Below are positions 35,901 through 45,598 of a stretch of DNA of 64,000 nucleotides, one piece after another. The stretch is from contig NC_067203.1 of NCBI RefSeq assembly GCF_026262505.1, forward strand, positions 14,954,392 through 15,018,391. The letters run 5' to 3'. Made by a program: the position numbers and the translations under genes. The notes below the pieces were generated by a model that made no database searches, was not told the DNA's origin, and was given only the letters and a program-made list of their open reading frames with translations. This stretch comes from Trichomonas vaginalis G3. Lineage: Eukaryota > Parabasalia > Trichomonadida > Trichomonadidae. The stretch's first letter is position 1. The number at the start of each line of letters is the position of its first letter.

Positions 35901-38763
35901 TTTTGTAATTCGAAGCGTTTTCCATGCCTGTTCCAAAGATCTGTTGAATGTCTGGTTCGTTTAATGGTTCGAACAAAAGAATAGGACCTAATGACGCTGG
36001 ACAACTATGGACATTTCGGGTTTTTGCAAAAGAAAAAGTGACTTTTCCTTTGACCGAATTTTCGGTAGAAATCATAATCGCCGGCATTGATTGTCCGTTG
36101 ATGTTTATTGTAACGAAAATGGACTCCGCGTCTATGTAATATGTCAACGCGTAGAAATACCATGCCTGCGATTGAAATTTCTGCCTTGCAGCTTCGATTC
36201 CTGCTTTTAAGTTGGTTCCCCATGAAATAAATGGAAGTTTGCCGCTGAAAAACAGGTCAAATAGATGGCCATTCATATCTCGTGCCTTTAATATGCTTGG
36301 AAATGACGTTTCCGCTGAATCATCTAAAAATATCCAAGTAATAAAAGTGAATCCGGCCTGGATATTGTCAACAGTGTGGGTAATGGAGTGTTGCCCGTCT
36401 ACTGGGATGTATGTTAATGGAGTTCTTTTGTCATCTTGCAATAATGTAAACAAAATGTTGGCATTTTGCATGAAAACATCGATATCTGGAGTTACCAATA
36501 AAGATAAGAACGAATAAACTACACTAGCTGATGACTTTTCGCTAGAAATTTTCATTAAAATTTCAACTCCTTTTTTCACATCGATAGACTTCTTTTTTAT
36601 TGATTCTAAGATAGCTATATCCAATTCTGCGGTCCTGCAAGCAAGTCTGTTCCTCTGACTATGATTTACAAGCATCAAAATAAAATCTAAAGAATCATCC
36701 TTCATAACTTCGAACAAAATCCTTACCGCTGAGTTGCATTTGGTCACTATTGGTTGGTCTACTGCTAAAACTTCCTTTTGGGCCATTAAACTCGCAAATG
36801 CAACGAATAATCTCGATTTATCTTCAATAAAAATCCTGTTTGAAGTATTTATCAGCATTTCTGATGATTGTGGAGATATTTGAGCTATACTTTCTGTACT
36901 TCTTATGTAAGTTAAAATTTCCAAAAAATATTTTTTGCAAAATTCATTGTTTTTGAGGTAATTGAAGAGCGTTGTGAACTGTTTATACAACATAAATACG
37001 AAACTCTCCTTCTGTGGATAGAATCTCATATAAGTTATCGCTAATTTGATTAATAATGTTGCGAAATCTATTGTATCTTCATTTTCATAGTCTTTTATAT
37101 TGGCTTCGAATATCTCTGATATGGTTTCGAACAGTTCATCATCGTCAATTCGACCTTTATCCTTCAAATATAATTTAAATGTTTCTAAAATGAAATCGTT
37201 AACGCCAAACCCTACTAATAACTCAAGCAATGTGGTCATAAACCTCTTGTTGTTATAGAAATACGATGCGATCTCGTTTTTATTGCAAATCATCATAATA
37301 TTGTAAATTAAATTGTTGAAATTATCAAGAGTATCGAGATTATAGAAACATATCAAAGCTTTTCTAAGTATATTAATCATTTTCTCGTCATTCTGGACCA
37401 TTTCCCTGTGAATTGTAAATCTAGATACAGTTTCATTGAAAATTTCAGGGAAATGCATGAGTTTTCCTAGCAATTTATAGAACTCTAGGTGATGTAGTAT
37501 CATGTGCTGTATGTATTCGTCTCTTGCAGTGTTCAACCAGTCGTTTTTGTGTTTCAACACTTGAAATGCAGGGTCGAACAAAGTTTTTCTGGGGAAAATC
37601 TTTTTGACTTGGACTCTGAATGGCTCTGGCAATGAATTGGCAACAGAAATGATGAACATTACTAAACCGATAATTTTATAATCTTTTTCTAAACGTAAAT
37701 TAGTCTGTTGTGTCACTCTTTTCATAAATATATCAAAGAATGATGCATTATTCGCAAAAATAGAGACATAAATCTTAATTCCATTTTGAAATTCTTTTGG
37801 AATCAAAATTGAAGAATCTTGAGGTATCGGTAATGCTTCGTATGAGTATCTTTTGAATACTTTGTCTTTCTTGTCCCATTGTTTGATGTCTGTTGTTTTA
37901 ATTGTTTCAATTTGAATGAAATTGTCTTTTATAAAGTCAACTGTAAATTTCGTTTGGTTTATTTTGTTAAATAAACTCGTAGTAATCGATCTGAAAACCT
38001 CATCGCCATATTGGTGACCTAATTCTTGTGATAAATTTTCAAATAACTTTAATGATGCTGGTTCTAGTTCGTAAAAGTAATTTATTAGTAAACAGACGAT
38101 TTCGGTTGCATATTTGCTAGGAATGTTGAAGTTTGGACGATGTTCATAAATTTCATTTAATAAATTGAAAAATTGCAATTTCGCTTCTGGAACGATTTGT
38201 TGTAGAACGACTAGCTTCACATATTCAGCAATGTATCCGTATATTTTTTCCGAAATAATAGAGATTTCTACTAAAAATGTTGAAATCTGCTCAATATCAA
38301 ATGCAATGTATTCAGGTTTCATTTTCATGTGTTGTTTGATGATATGGCAAAGAAATGTGTTCATTTTTTCGTTATTTTGAATTATCGTCAAAGCAATTAA
38401 AGCAGAAACCATCATTTCGTATTTGTCTGAATCGGTATCTGTCTCTGAAATAAGAAAATATGTTAGAAATGTCTTTAAAGCAAATGCATTAATACAATCG
38501 ATCTGAAATTGCGTAGAACTATGGAGTGAAATATGTTTTTGTAGGGTATTGATTAGAGTATCAATATATTTTGGCCATTGCTCTAGCAAATTATGAAATA
38601 ATTGATGGTCATTACGATGTGAAATGATATTTTGAATAATTTCGCTACTATAACTAGGAAATTGATTGAAATGTGGCAGCAAAGAACTTTCTGGATCTTC
38701 TTCAGCTTGCTGTGCTAGAGGTTTAGCATTCAATATCCAATTAAGTTGCTTATCTGTGATCAT
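32932..38763 (-). CDS. BEACH-family-type giant protein apparently lacking the BEACH domain
   Basis: 1943 residues, ATG at 38763. The order is that of BEACH proteins (LRBA, neurobeachin, LYST type; membrane traffic): a long alpha-solenoid (about 1-800); a concanavalin-A-like domain (about 814-930; FITWIFLDDSAETSFPSILK, PASLGPILLFEPL); a second solenoid; a PH-BEACH-like region (about 1505-1620; HGTMIGKPSDFIGDVFVLDE); and beta-propeller repeats at the C-terminus (about 1715-1943; DGCFVLIGSKNYVQILSSSG). Just after the PH part, KIMSKWTSNYLTNCELLWNL looks like the linker that leads into BEACH, but the roughly 280-residue BEACH core with its usual blocks is not there; only about 70 residues separate this point from the propeller. 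No frame break is visible. Confidence 0.75.
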   Translation of the reverse strand: MITDKQLNWILNAKPLAQQAEEDPESSLLPHFNQFPSYSSEIIQNIISHRNDHQLFHNLLEQWPKYIDTLINTLQKHISLHSSTQFQIDCINAFALKTFLTYFLISETDTDSDKYEMMVSALIALTIIQNNEKMNTFLCHIIKQHMKMKPEYIAFDIEQISTFLVEISIISEKIYGYIAEYVKLVVLQQIVPEAKLQFFNLLNEIYEHRPNFNIPSKYATEIVCLLINYFYELEPASLKLFENLSQELGHQYGDEVFRSITTSLFNKINQTKFTVDFIKDNFIQIETIKTTDIKQWDKKDKVFKRYSYEALPIPQDSSILIPKEFQNGIKIYVSIFANNASFFDIFMKRVTQQTNLRLEKDYKIIGLVMFIISVANSLPEPFRVQVKKIFPRKTLFDPAFQVLKHKNDWLNTARDEYIQHMILHHLEFYKLLGKLMHFPEIFNETVSRFTIHREMVQNDEKMINILRKALICFYNLDTLDNFNNLIYNIMMICNKNEIASYFYNNKRFMTTLLELLVGFGVNDFILETFKLYLKDKGRIDDDELFETISEIFEANIKDYENEDTIDFATLLIKLAITYMRFYPQKESFVFMLYKQFTTLFNYLKNNEFCKKYFLEILTYIRSTESIAQISPQSSEMLINTSNRIFIEDKSRLFVAFASLMAQKEVLAVDQPIVTKCNSAVRILFEVMKDDSLDFILMLVNHSQRNRLACRTAELDIAILESIKKKSIDVKKGVEILMKISSEKSSASVVYSFLSLLVTPDIDVFMQNANILFTLLQDDKRTPLTYIPVDGQHSITHTVDNIQAGFTFITWIFLDDSAETSFPSILKARDMNGHLFDLFFSGKLPFISWGTNLKAGIEAARQKFQSQAWYFYALTYYIDAESIFVTININGQSMPAIMISTENSVKGKVTFSFAKTRNVHSCPASLGPILLFEPLNEPDIQQIFGTGMENASNYKNRLLYSFTKSNKNITKPSSFVSVLSKNVDTCVFLPMFIACDKTNDIKCFTISLQCLYEIVLSSSQAQKHFANIRGFEMFSIILQNMTNKNWINSVVYMQTYNVLQNLTNEKLKQQMIVSFLLNIDVWLLCNDENDLLSVLKHWQKYLIPPYLLFYPTIFQFKLFLYSLTKTVEKFKEKDLSSHVQIFTDICTNLKFDLDCLKGVVSLLTSPEFKKYQTQLILMTFNGIKKIDKEFFQKDEFLSILRTLFSLKSSIISEYSIFTLFSEDFQLNDDQFLNLLVDVVERDVTEKEFLEILDSSNSYWAVFYLLFRSKKSFQFLSLLLNKKNIKEEVSDLKKLVWICLSVFSENFETSDQMLKILSTTDDNNWIFIFEMIGVVGSAIGINPEYFRSRFIQCLLEEELENGFKNILSFRKLSKKHFFCKTNWDIKSRPENVREFVANLISIKDLTFFKNSQISSDDNLAEEIKKVDVYFMDESTKAISKPEELFKVLEVTSQTNLKFTHIQKFQNLSLSEVIKNSKTVIYENEFNQKMKSVTFIGAPFENFKEFYKISEIEKLTSHGTMIGKPSDFIGDVFVLDEKNKKISVKLYMNDSFISITNDENYFKNFVIKLITVFKVFNDFVTISFKNGAFLKLIVDRQTIEKVTQRIPNLSEKTCEKFIDKIMSKWTSNYLTNCELLWNLRVTQGIVEKPFVNKKGNLTFSTKNKDLLSLTEMLQITNKFKDINEFISIVNSSQIFEYKILSKPLAVKPINHFEGRIKIDPSKSVSIYGYKTINIVTGNRVYMIDFENSLIERSNSFPKRKWDYSISGSQVDFLYDGKLVSRIPYYCASICSSLCTNIDGCFVLIGSKNYVQILSSSGVIMNSISMQGIPDMITMTPHLNFVIVLSKDNDGSSSSFRISSFTIEGSLINSLFINSIVTSLYSFTDWNGRETAAVVTDGNEIILIDALSMEKRTIYISKHRIVSFYYVKKYDCAVIVLATGKVVVIKL

Positions 38764-39658
38764 TGTATCAATAAAAAATAATGGATTTCACTTCAATAGA
38801 TTATGTTATATTAGTGTAAGACAATTTTTAGTTTCCATTCCATTCAAGAAGCGAACAATGAAATTCAGAATTCTTTAGTATCAAAGAATTGTATTAATAA
38901 TAGTAAATTCCACATGAGATGCACACTAATTATTTAATGACGAAATTAATATTTCAAATCAATTTCATTAATTTGAAATTTTAATTATTGATAAAATACA
39001 GTTAAGTAAGAATACAATGACTTTTAATGTGGAATGTAGATTTTGCAATTCATTAATTTATATCATTGATTAAATTTCAAAATATATTTTATTAAAAAAT
39101 GATGAATTTAATCCCATCCAGGATTTTTAATGATTAATGACTTGTAATATCTTTGTTTTCAATATTATCAAACATCTTCTTCAATGTGAGAAAGAGTCCA
39201 AAATTCAATTTGCACGATTTGAAATCTCTCAAAATTTGTGAATTAATTCAAATAACAATTCTTAAAACTAATTGCAAAACAAATATTATTTAAAATTATG
39301 CAAAATTATTGCGACTATTTTTCAGGCTTTGATAATTATTTGAAAGTCTGACAACTGAAGTTCAAATTTGAATGTATTCTTTAAGTTAAAACCCAAATTT
39401 AAGTAAAAACTTATCTGCAATGTGTTACCGTCTCAATGAACAAAAATGGTTTAATCTCTTTCAAAAATATTCTATGAGCTTAAACAAAATTATCGATCAA
39501 AATAAATTTTTTGCATTTTTATAAAAGTATTAGAAACGTATGCTTATTGCAAATATCGATTTTTTACCAAGTTTAATTCGGAATAACCGCTATCAAACTT
39601 TACATGATATTTACAAATTATTTTTATCGGAAATAATTTAATCACTTCATTTTAGAAT
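38764..39658. other. intergenic, divergent upstream region
   Basis: Shared upstream region of the giant minus-strand gene and the small plus-strand gene. AT-rich; only the initiator-like motif at 39647 was recognised. Confidence 0.5.
39647..39653 (+). promoter_or_regulatory. initiator-like motif (Inr)
   Basis: TCATTTT ends 5 bases before the ATG at 39659 and fits the trichomonad initiator TCA(Y)(T/A), where transcription starts at the A. A second candidate, TCACTT, lies just upstream at 39642. Confidence 0.55.
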
Positions 39659-39883
39659 ATGAGCAATCCACAAGAGGAAGAAATAATATATAACGCACAA
39701 CCAGCAGATATCAATCTCACACCTTTGGACAAGCCAGGTGTAATCCGTGTTGGAGATCCCTATATCATGCCTTTAGATCATCCAATGCCTGTTGTTGTTT
39801 CATCCAATAATGATGAAGAATACCAAGTTCCAAAGATGAAGATTGGTTTCGGTCCCGAAGTCCAGCAAGGCAACCCACAATAA
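39659..39883 (+). CDS. small acidic conserved-looking protein, unknown
   Basis: 74 residues, ATG at 39659 right after an initiator-like TCATTTT, with a short leader normal for trichomonads. Pro/Glu/Asp-rich (MSNPQEEEIIYNAQPADIN, LTPLDKPGVIRVGDPYIMPL, KMKIGFGPEVQQG). Codon use is regular and the gene lies in a dense part of the window, so it is probably real. It has no signal peptide or membrane segment, and the family is not recognised. Confidence 0.6.
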   Translation: MSNPQEEEIIYNAQPADINLTPLDKPGVIRVGDPYIMPLDHPMPVVVSSNNDEEYQVPKMKIGFGPEVQQGNPQ

Positions 39884-40232
39884 AATATATTTTACTTTTA
39901 CTAAAACATACTTTGGCTTAATAAATTTATGTGATTTCTTACATAATTCATAATCTATTTAATATTTAATTATTAGAAATACAATTTTTTTGATTTTCTC
40001 CTCATTTGTGGTAAATGTGCTTTCAAATCTATAAAAATTGTCAAAAAATATTGTATCTTTGATGAATTTTCGAATATTATTATGTCTTATTGCAGACAAA
40101 TTAAATTATTGAAATTGAATTAATGGGGAATTATCCAATTGCACTCATTGGATATGAGAAAAAGTAGTAAAAAAAGATATTCAATTAATTGTAAACCAAC
40201 CAATCTAAATAAGCTATTTTACTATAATAGAC

Positions 40233-40826
40233 TTACTTCTTCTTGGCAATCTTATCGGAGTAGAATGCTAATTCTTCACCTTCGAGGATATAACCATCAG
40301 CACGACCGCATTGGCCTGGGCGTGATGTGATAACAGCTAAAAGACGACCCTGATCGAATTCAGCAACGAGTTCTGGAGCAACAACACCACCATCCTTGTT
40401 AGCAGCCCAGCGCTGTGTCATCTTATCTGTAACCTTCTCTGGCTTGACATATTGGGACTTGCCAAGAGCCTTGCCGAACTGGCGTTCGTACCACTGCTTG
40501 AATGGAGCAGCATCGATGGAAACGACGGAGCCACGAGCAAGTGTGTTTGTGCGGACAAGATCGTTGTCAGCTGGGTGATATGTAACGTTAAGGATACGTG
40601 TCTTGCGTGTGCAGTTCTCAGAAGCCCAAGCGAATGTGCCTGTTTCGAGACGGAGAGCACGCATCTTGAGGTTGCCACCGCGTACACGGACGGCGTGGAT
40701 TCTCTTCTCACCGATACGTGTCTGAGCAGATGGACGGCCGGCAAGGAAGTTACGTTTCTTACGCCATGCGACTTGGCGAGCGCCAGACTTTGTGTGCTTG
40801 AGGTCTCCCATACGAGTAATTCCCAT
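40233..40826 (-). CDS. RPS8: small-subunit ribosomal protein eS8
   Basis: 197 residues, ATG at 40826. Clear eS8 landmarks: MGITR start, GRPSAQTRIGEKRIHAVRVR then GGNLKMRALRLETG, CTRKTRILNVTYHPADNDLV, the QWYE segment and the C-terminal SRPGQCGRADGYILEGEEL. eS8 binds 18S rRNA in the body of the 40S subunit and helps early ribosome assembly. Length agrees with protist homologues; the lysine-rich insertion of animal eS8 is shortened. GC content and codon choice are higher than in neighbours, as expected of a highly expressed gene. The leader is TTTTCCTAAA. High confidence. Confidence 0.97.
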   Translation of the reverse strand: MGITRMGDLKHTKSGARQVAWRKKRNFLAGRPSAQTRIGEKRIHAVRVRGGNLKMRALRLETGTFAWASENCTRKTRILNVTYHPADNDLVRTNTLARGSVVSIDAAPFKQWYERQFGKALGKSQYVKPEKVTDKMTQRWAANKDGGVVAPELVAEFDQGRLLAVITSRPGQCGRADGYILEGEELAFYSDKIAKKK

Positions 40827-40989
40827 TTTAGGAAAAGGCCGACCAAACCGAAAAAGCTTCTCAAAATTATTTCTTGAAAAATATTTTGTAAATTTACAAT
40901 ATTACTAAATTCATACTTAATTGGATTTTGATGTAAAACTCTGAATTTTGAATTATAAACTCCATTTATTATTTTTCGCCCCCTAATTA

Positions 40990-40995
40990 TCATTT
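40990..40995 (+). promoter_or_regulatory. initiator-like motif (Inr)
   Basis: TCATTT directly precedes the ATG at 40996, giving a leader of only a few bases; fits the trichomonad initiator. Confidence 0.5.
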
Positions 40996-42231
40996 ATGAA
41001 AACTTATACCTTTGACTTTTCTCGATTTAACAGACTGTATGTTGCAACTTTTATATTCGTGTTATGTCTGTTAATGGGTGTTAATGTCAATTTTGATCAT
41101 TTTGATCGCTTAACTCAGCTTCCTGAAGATCGAAATGAAACATTTTTTATTAAGAATATAACAGTTACAAATAAGGATAATATTTTACATTTCTCGTTCA
41201 AAATTGATTATATATTTACAATCACATTCAAGCATTTCTTCGAACATCTTAAAATTGATATCATATCAGCACAAAATTCAGCAAATTATAATCAATACAA
41301 TTTCCACAATCAGAGATCAACGAAAAACTATTACAATTTTTCAATAATATGTCCTTTTGAAGGAGATATTTTCATATCTCTCGCTTATTATTCAAAGCAC
41401 TTTAGAAGTTTTAGTCTCAAAATCAACAACATCAGTACTAAAAGCCTTACATCCATTAATACAGCGTCAAATGAGCTTTCAAACTTTTGTTTCTCTGAAA
41501 ACAAAGTTATTTACAATCACCCTGGTTCATTAGTATTAGCAGCATTCAGTAGTGTTACACAAGTTACAAGAATATCAAATTTCGATAATCCGAATTATAC
41601 AATTGGAAAACAAACGATATTTGTGCCAAAAATTACATCAAAACCACTAGACGTACTCTTTAATGCTCTTTTACCTACATTTGATTATAGAATTCAAGTT
41701 CCAAATCAAAAATTTTACTTTTATGATAACTTTAACAATAAATATCTTAGAAAGCTGGTATCAATACTTCCTTCAATTGAAGTAATAGATGCAAAATCAG
41801 AGATTTGCTTTGAAACCGTCAAATTATTTTCATACGAAAATTACAACCTTTCAAGCTTCCAATCTCTATTAAATATATCAGAAAGTGGGCATCGTATGAT
41901 AATTGGTGTTTCAGATTACTTCATGAAGCTGAAAAACTCTCAAGAGTACTTTGTATCAAAAAGTCAAGGAAAAGAAATCGTTTACATTTTCGATGAGATG
42001 GACATATCCTTCCTCATTGCATATTTGAAGGATGCAAGTGAATTTATTATATCTGATCAAAAACAAATCGTATTACTTTCTTGCATACCGAAATCATGTA
42101 AAGTTTATTACATCAAAAAGCCTCAAGAAGATGTAAATTGGATTTCCGAACTTTCAACAAGGTTTAACATTTCAATACAGATTATTAACACTTTTGAACA
42201 AACTCAGAATGATATTTATCTGCTGAATTGA
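40996..42231 (+). CDS. type II membrane protein, unknown, possible Golgi enzyme
   Basis: 411 residues. A short cytoplasmic N-terminus (MKTYTFDFSRFNR) is followed by one membrane helix (YVATFIFVLCLLMGVNV, residues about 15-32) and a long luminal part with many N-x-S/T sites (for example NETF, NFSI, NLSS). This plan fits Golgi glycosyltransferases or secreted-pathway enzymes. C-terminal segments (RMIIGVSDYFMKLK, ISDQKQIVLLSC) have a Rossmann-like rhythm as in GT61-type transferases, but no catalytic motif was recognised. The gene diverges from RPS8 with about 170 bp between the starts. Confidence 0.55.
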   Translation: MKTYTFDFSRFNRLYVATFIFVLCLLMGVNVNFDHFDRLTQLPEDRNETFFIKNITVTNKDNILHFSFKIDYIFTITFKHFFEHLKIDIISAQNSANYNQYNFHNQRSTKNYYNFSIICPFEGDIFISLAYYSKHFRSFSLKINNISTKSLTSINTASNELSNFCFSENKVIYNHPGSLVLAAFSSVTQVTRISNFDNPNYTIGKQTIFVPKITSKPLDVLFNALLPTFDYRIQVPNQKFYFYDNFNNKYLRKLVSILPSIEVIDAKSEICFETVKLFSYENYNLSSFQSLLNISESGHRMIIGVSDYFMKLKNSQEYFVSKSQGKEIVYIFDEMDISFLIAYLKDASEFIISDQKQIVLLSCIPKSCKVYYIKKPQEDVNWISELSTRFNISIQIINTFEQTQNDIYLLN

Positions 42232-42976
42232 TGTACATCTTGAAATTGATTGAATTAGTTGTTAATTTATCGTAATTTTTTTGTTTGTAATTTAAATATA
42301 CGGTTTAATAATAGATTTTTTTAATTTTGAATATGCTTTAAGTAATATTGTGTTATCGTAAGAGATTTACGTAATGTAGTGGCATTGTTTTGGAAAAGAT
42401 TTAAAGAGTAATATTAGTTCAGTAATTATATACTAATTATAATAAGCTGATATGACTTAGAAGTCATTTCAATGTAAAATCTTTGTTGTACGCATTGTAT
42501 GTTTGGAAAATAAAGAAAGTCGATATTGATATTTCGAATCTTCGATGTCTTATCTAATGAATGTTGTTGCGTAATGGCTACAGATATATCTCGTGCCTGT
42601 TTTCATTTTCTAAATTTTTCTTGTTTTGCAAAATACCAATAGGACTTTGTAGTTTTTGTTTTTGATTTTTATTATTTTGAATTTTTTTTGGAGGTGAGAA
42701 GTAAAAAATGATAATAAATCAAATTTATCGATTCAATCAAGCATTTTAAAATGATTTTAAAACGAACAAATTATATAATTTTAAATGTACTACTATATTT
42801 CATACAAATTTTATAATAATTCATCATATTTTTGATCTTGTATAAAGTTTTTGGAAGTTAATGAAGGCAGTGAGTTCATAATTGGAAAATACTTGAAAAT
42901 GTATGTGCAAAATTCTTCTCCATTAAGATACAACGCTAATTTTATGTAGACGTCAAAAATAATAAATAGGTTTTCC
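42232..42976. other. intergenic, nothing recognised
   Basis: AT-rich spacer without frame or repeat. Confidence 0.5.
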
Positions 42977-42983
42977 TCATTGA
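42977..42983 (+). promoter_or_regulatory. initiator-like motif (Inr)
   Basis: TCATTGA immediately before the ATG at 42984; fits the TCA(Y)(T/A) initiator. Confidence 0.45.
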
Positions 42984-44395
42984 ATGGATGGAGACTATAA
43001 GGATGAACCTCCAACTCCACCCGATTTAAAAACCGATGATGAGGAAAGTAATGAACTTCTTGTATCCGATTTTGATACTGAAGAAGATTTAGAAATAATT
43101 TTTTCAAATACCATGGACGAACAACTATATTCTTTGGTTCAAATTATCAAATGCCTAGATGAACGTCTAACCAATCATCAAAACCTCGAAGATAATGAAA
43201 TAGAATTAATCCTTCATATTGAACAGGATCAATCTCTTGAACTATCTCTATTTTCACTCGAAATACTCAATACATACTTATCGGATAACAAAAAAGAAAC
43301 AAATCCATTCTTTTCAGATGAAATTTGTGATACATTACAGACAATAATAGAAAACTCCCATGAAATGGAGAAAATTTATGCTTCACTAAAGTGCGCAAAT
43401 TCAATGACACAAGGACAAGGCCAAAATCATTTCAAATTGAATTTTGATTTTATTTTGTTAGTCGTTTCGCGCGGTTTTGAGATAGTTATGACTGAAGGAT
43501 TAGACTATATACACAATGACAATATACAAATTTGCTGTTTATCAATACTTTCAAAATTAGCAAATATCCAATTTCCAAACGAAGCAGTTGAAGCATTTGG
43601 AACTAAAATAGTACCATATTTAAAGAATTGCCTTGACAATGATGCTACTTGTACCATCACAATCGAGTTAATTACAACATTAATTCAAAAAAATTTAATC
43701 AAATGGCTCAAATCTTTGATAATCCAGAGTTTCTTATAGATCTTAGTTCTCTTATTGATAGAAATGAGAAAGTGAATAGAGCCATCCTGAAATTGATTAA
43801 ACTTCTCGTTGAAAAAGATCATTTAATTTCTCCATTCGTTTTAGACTCAGATTTCTTGACCAAATTTCTTGTTTATGATGACTCCAAGACCGATGATTAC
43901 ATGTGCTTAGTGTTTGACGTTCTAGGATACGTTGCAGAACGTTTTCATTTCATCAGATTAAATTTTGCAGACCAAAATCAAATTAACTCCTCAATTAACA
44001 ATATCCGAGCATGTTGGAAGAATATCATTGAACTCGCATCAATAATGCTTGACACATCCATAGCAAAAATGAAAACAAATTTTTCAAAATTCTTTTGTAA
44101 TTTTTTAGAAATAGGAAATGAAATCAGAGAATTACTGTTCGATGGAAACATGGGATTGGTTGAGAACCTAATAGATGCTGCAGAAGGGTCTGATGTCAAT
44201 ACAGCACTCAAGATTTTAGCTGAATTAAAAGCGTTGGCATCATTTAAATTCGATCCAATTTTTTTGGATGAAGGAATTCAGGAAAAAATAGATGATTTAG
44301 GGAAATTGTTTGATGATGATGACTCTATTTGGGATGCCATTGAGTCTCTTAAGTCTACTGTTCTTTCTTGGGATAATACCGAAGAGAAAAAATAG
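42984..44395 (+). CDS. armadillo/HEAT-like solenoid protein with an apparent frameshift
   Basis: The first frame (42984-43739, 251 codons) has an acidic start (MDGDYKDEPPTPPDLKTDDE) and alpha-helical repeats (ILNTYLSDNK, ISRGFEIVM-like helices). The second frame, usable from about 43682 to 44395, continues with the same kind of helices (NRAILKLIKLLVEKDH, YMCLVFDVLGYVAERF). The two meet at a run of seven A at 43687-43693: reading as if one more A were present joins ITTLIQK to KFNQMAQIFDNPEF. I read it as one solenoid protein of about 470 residues with a one-base loss, or a sequencing or assembly slip in the A run. The family is not recognised beyond the fold; trichomonads have many such proteins. 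Confidence 0.55.
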
Positions 44396-44610
44396 AAATA
44401 TTTATGTTTTTATAGAATTTTGTTTGTATTTTAAATGTTATACTTATGCAACACATTATTTTCTTGTAAGTTAAGATCTTTGCTATTAAAAGACATCTCC
44501 ACAAACTAGTAAAAACATGTCTTCTCTCAAATAATGAAAAATTGAATCCAAAAGATTCAAATTTTTCGTGCGAAAAATTAACATATTATAAGTTAAATTG
44601 AGTGCAAACA
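44396..44610. other. intergenic, nothing recognised
   Basis: Short AT-rich spacer downstream of the solenoid gene. Confidence 0.4.
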
Positions 44611-45598
44611 CAAGAATGTTCCATGGGCCAAATTGAATACTTTACAAAAATCAACACAAAAATCATTAATGGACGCCCAAAGCTAGCTCAAACCCAATGA
44701 ATTACTCGCGTCCAAATGGCTAAAAATGCTTCGAAACCTTAAATCCCTTTGAAGCCCTCGATTTAGAAGGATCCAATCTTCTTATCTTTAGATTATTAAT
44801 TTCGATAGATTTAACGATATTCACCCATTCCCTTAGTCTGTAATAAACAGAAATTCATCAAAAGTGACAGCTCTCAATTTTTTGACATTTGTAAATTCTA
44901 AATTGAATGAGAAAAATGAAATAATACTAAGCATAATACAATATTCTAGATTTAATTATAATTAGGAAAAAGTTAGTTTTGAGAGTACTTTTCATAGGCA
45001 TATAGAATGAAATCTTCTGAAAAATAATATCACATAAACTCATATTATTTTCTAATATATAACTATTTTATATAAAAATCAAATTCAATGATCTTAAAAG
45101 CGAAGGATAAACCTCAAAATTTACGAATATAATGAGTGGGAATATTTCATATGGTTTTATGATAGATAAGCATTATATTCCCACTCATTATATTCGTAAA
45201 TTTTGAGGTTTATCCTTCGCTTTTAAGATCATTGAATTTGATTTTTATATAAAATAGTTATATATTAGAAAATAATATGAGTTTATGTGATATTATTTTT
45301 CAGAAGATTTTGTGTTCTTCTTCAAAATTTTATTTTTTTATTAAAAAGAATCTTTACAAAATATACATTTACTTAAATTAATATTTAAAAACGTGCTCTA
45401 TCAAAAGTTCCAAAAATTCAATATTTTAGCTTTTCTGAGGTGTCACTTTTGATGAATTTCTGTTTACAACACCTTAGTCAAATACTAACGTTGTTACAGT
45501 ATTAGTGTGAAAATTACCCTAATTTAATAAAAATTTCTTTATCTTTATTTTTAAAACGGATTTTTGTAAAGTATTCAATTTGGCCCATAATATTCTTG
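44611..45598. mobile_element. repeat with about 40-bp inverted ends, hosting a nested hairpin element
   Basis: CAAGAATGTTCCATGGGCCA and AATTGAATACTTTACAAAAA (44611-44650) face an inverted relative at 45561-45598 (TTTTTGTAAAGTATTCAATT then TGGCCCATAATATTCTTG with small differences). The inner sequence is interrupted by the element at 44839-45471, leaving about 355 bp of its own. Non-coding MITE-like element; the outer boundary is uncertain by some bases. Confidence 0.6.
44839..45471. mobile_element. hairpin MITE, short form (633 bp)
   Basis: The ends are inverted: TGTAATAAACAGAAATTCAT and CAAAAGTGACA at the left, TGTTGTAAACAGAAATTCAT and CAAAAGTGACA on the complement at the right. Flanking 8-bp direct repeats CCTTAGTC (44831-44838, 45472-45479) are a convincing target-site duplication. 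Inside, about 137-bp arms (45010-45146 and 45172-45310) form an almost perfect hairpin around a 25-bp loop. The sequence is near-identical to the outer parts of the longer element at 47620-48874, minus its central 620 bp. An 8-bp duplication fits hAT-type or Mutator-like transposition; family not assigned. Confidence 0.8.

Noticed and set aside
35958-35975. GGTTCGAA resembling a tRNA B box
   Set aside because: It lies inside coding sequence, and no A box or cloverleaf is present at the right distance. No tRNA or rRNA gene was recognised in the window.
33035-36517. Several plus-strand frames of 60-135 codons inside the giant gene
   Set aside because: They are shadows of the 1943-codon minus-strand frame, which has recognisable domains; no initiator motif or family match.
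40452-40993. Long frames on both strands over the ribosomal gene (141 and 191 codons)
   Set aside because: eS8 is unambiguous in the third frame; the others arise from its GC-richer codons.
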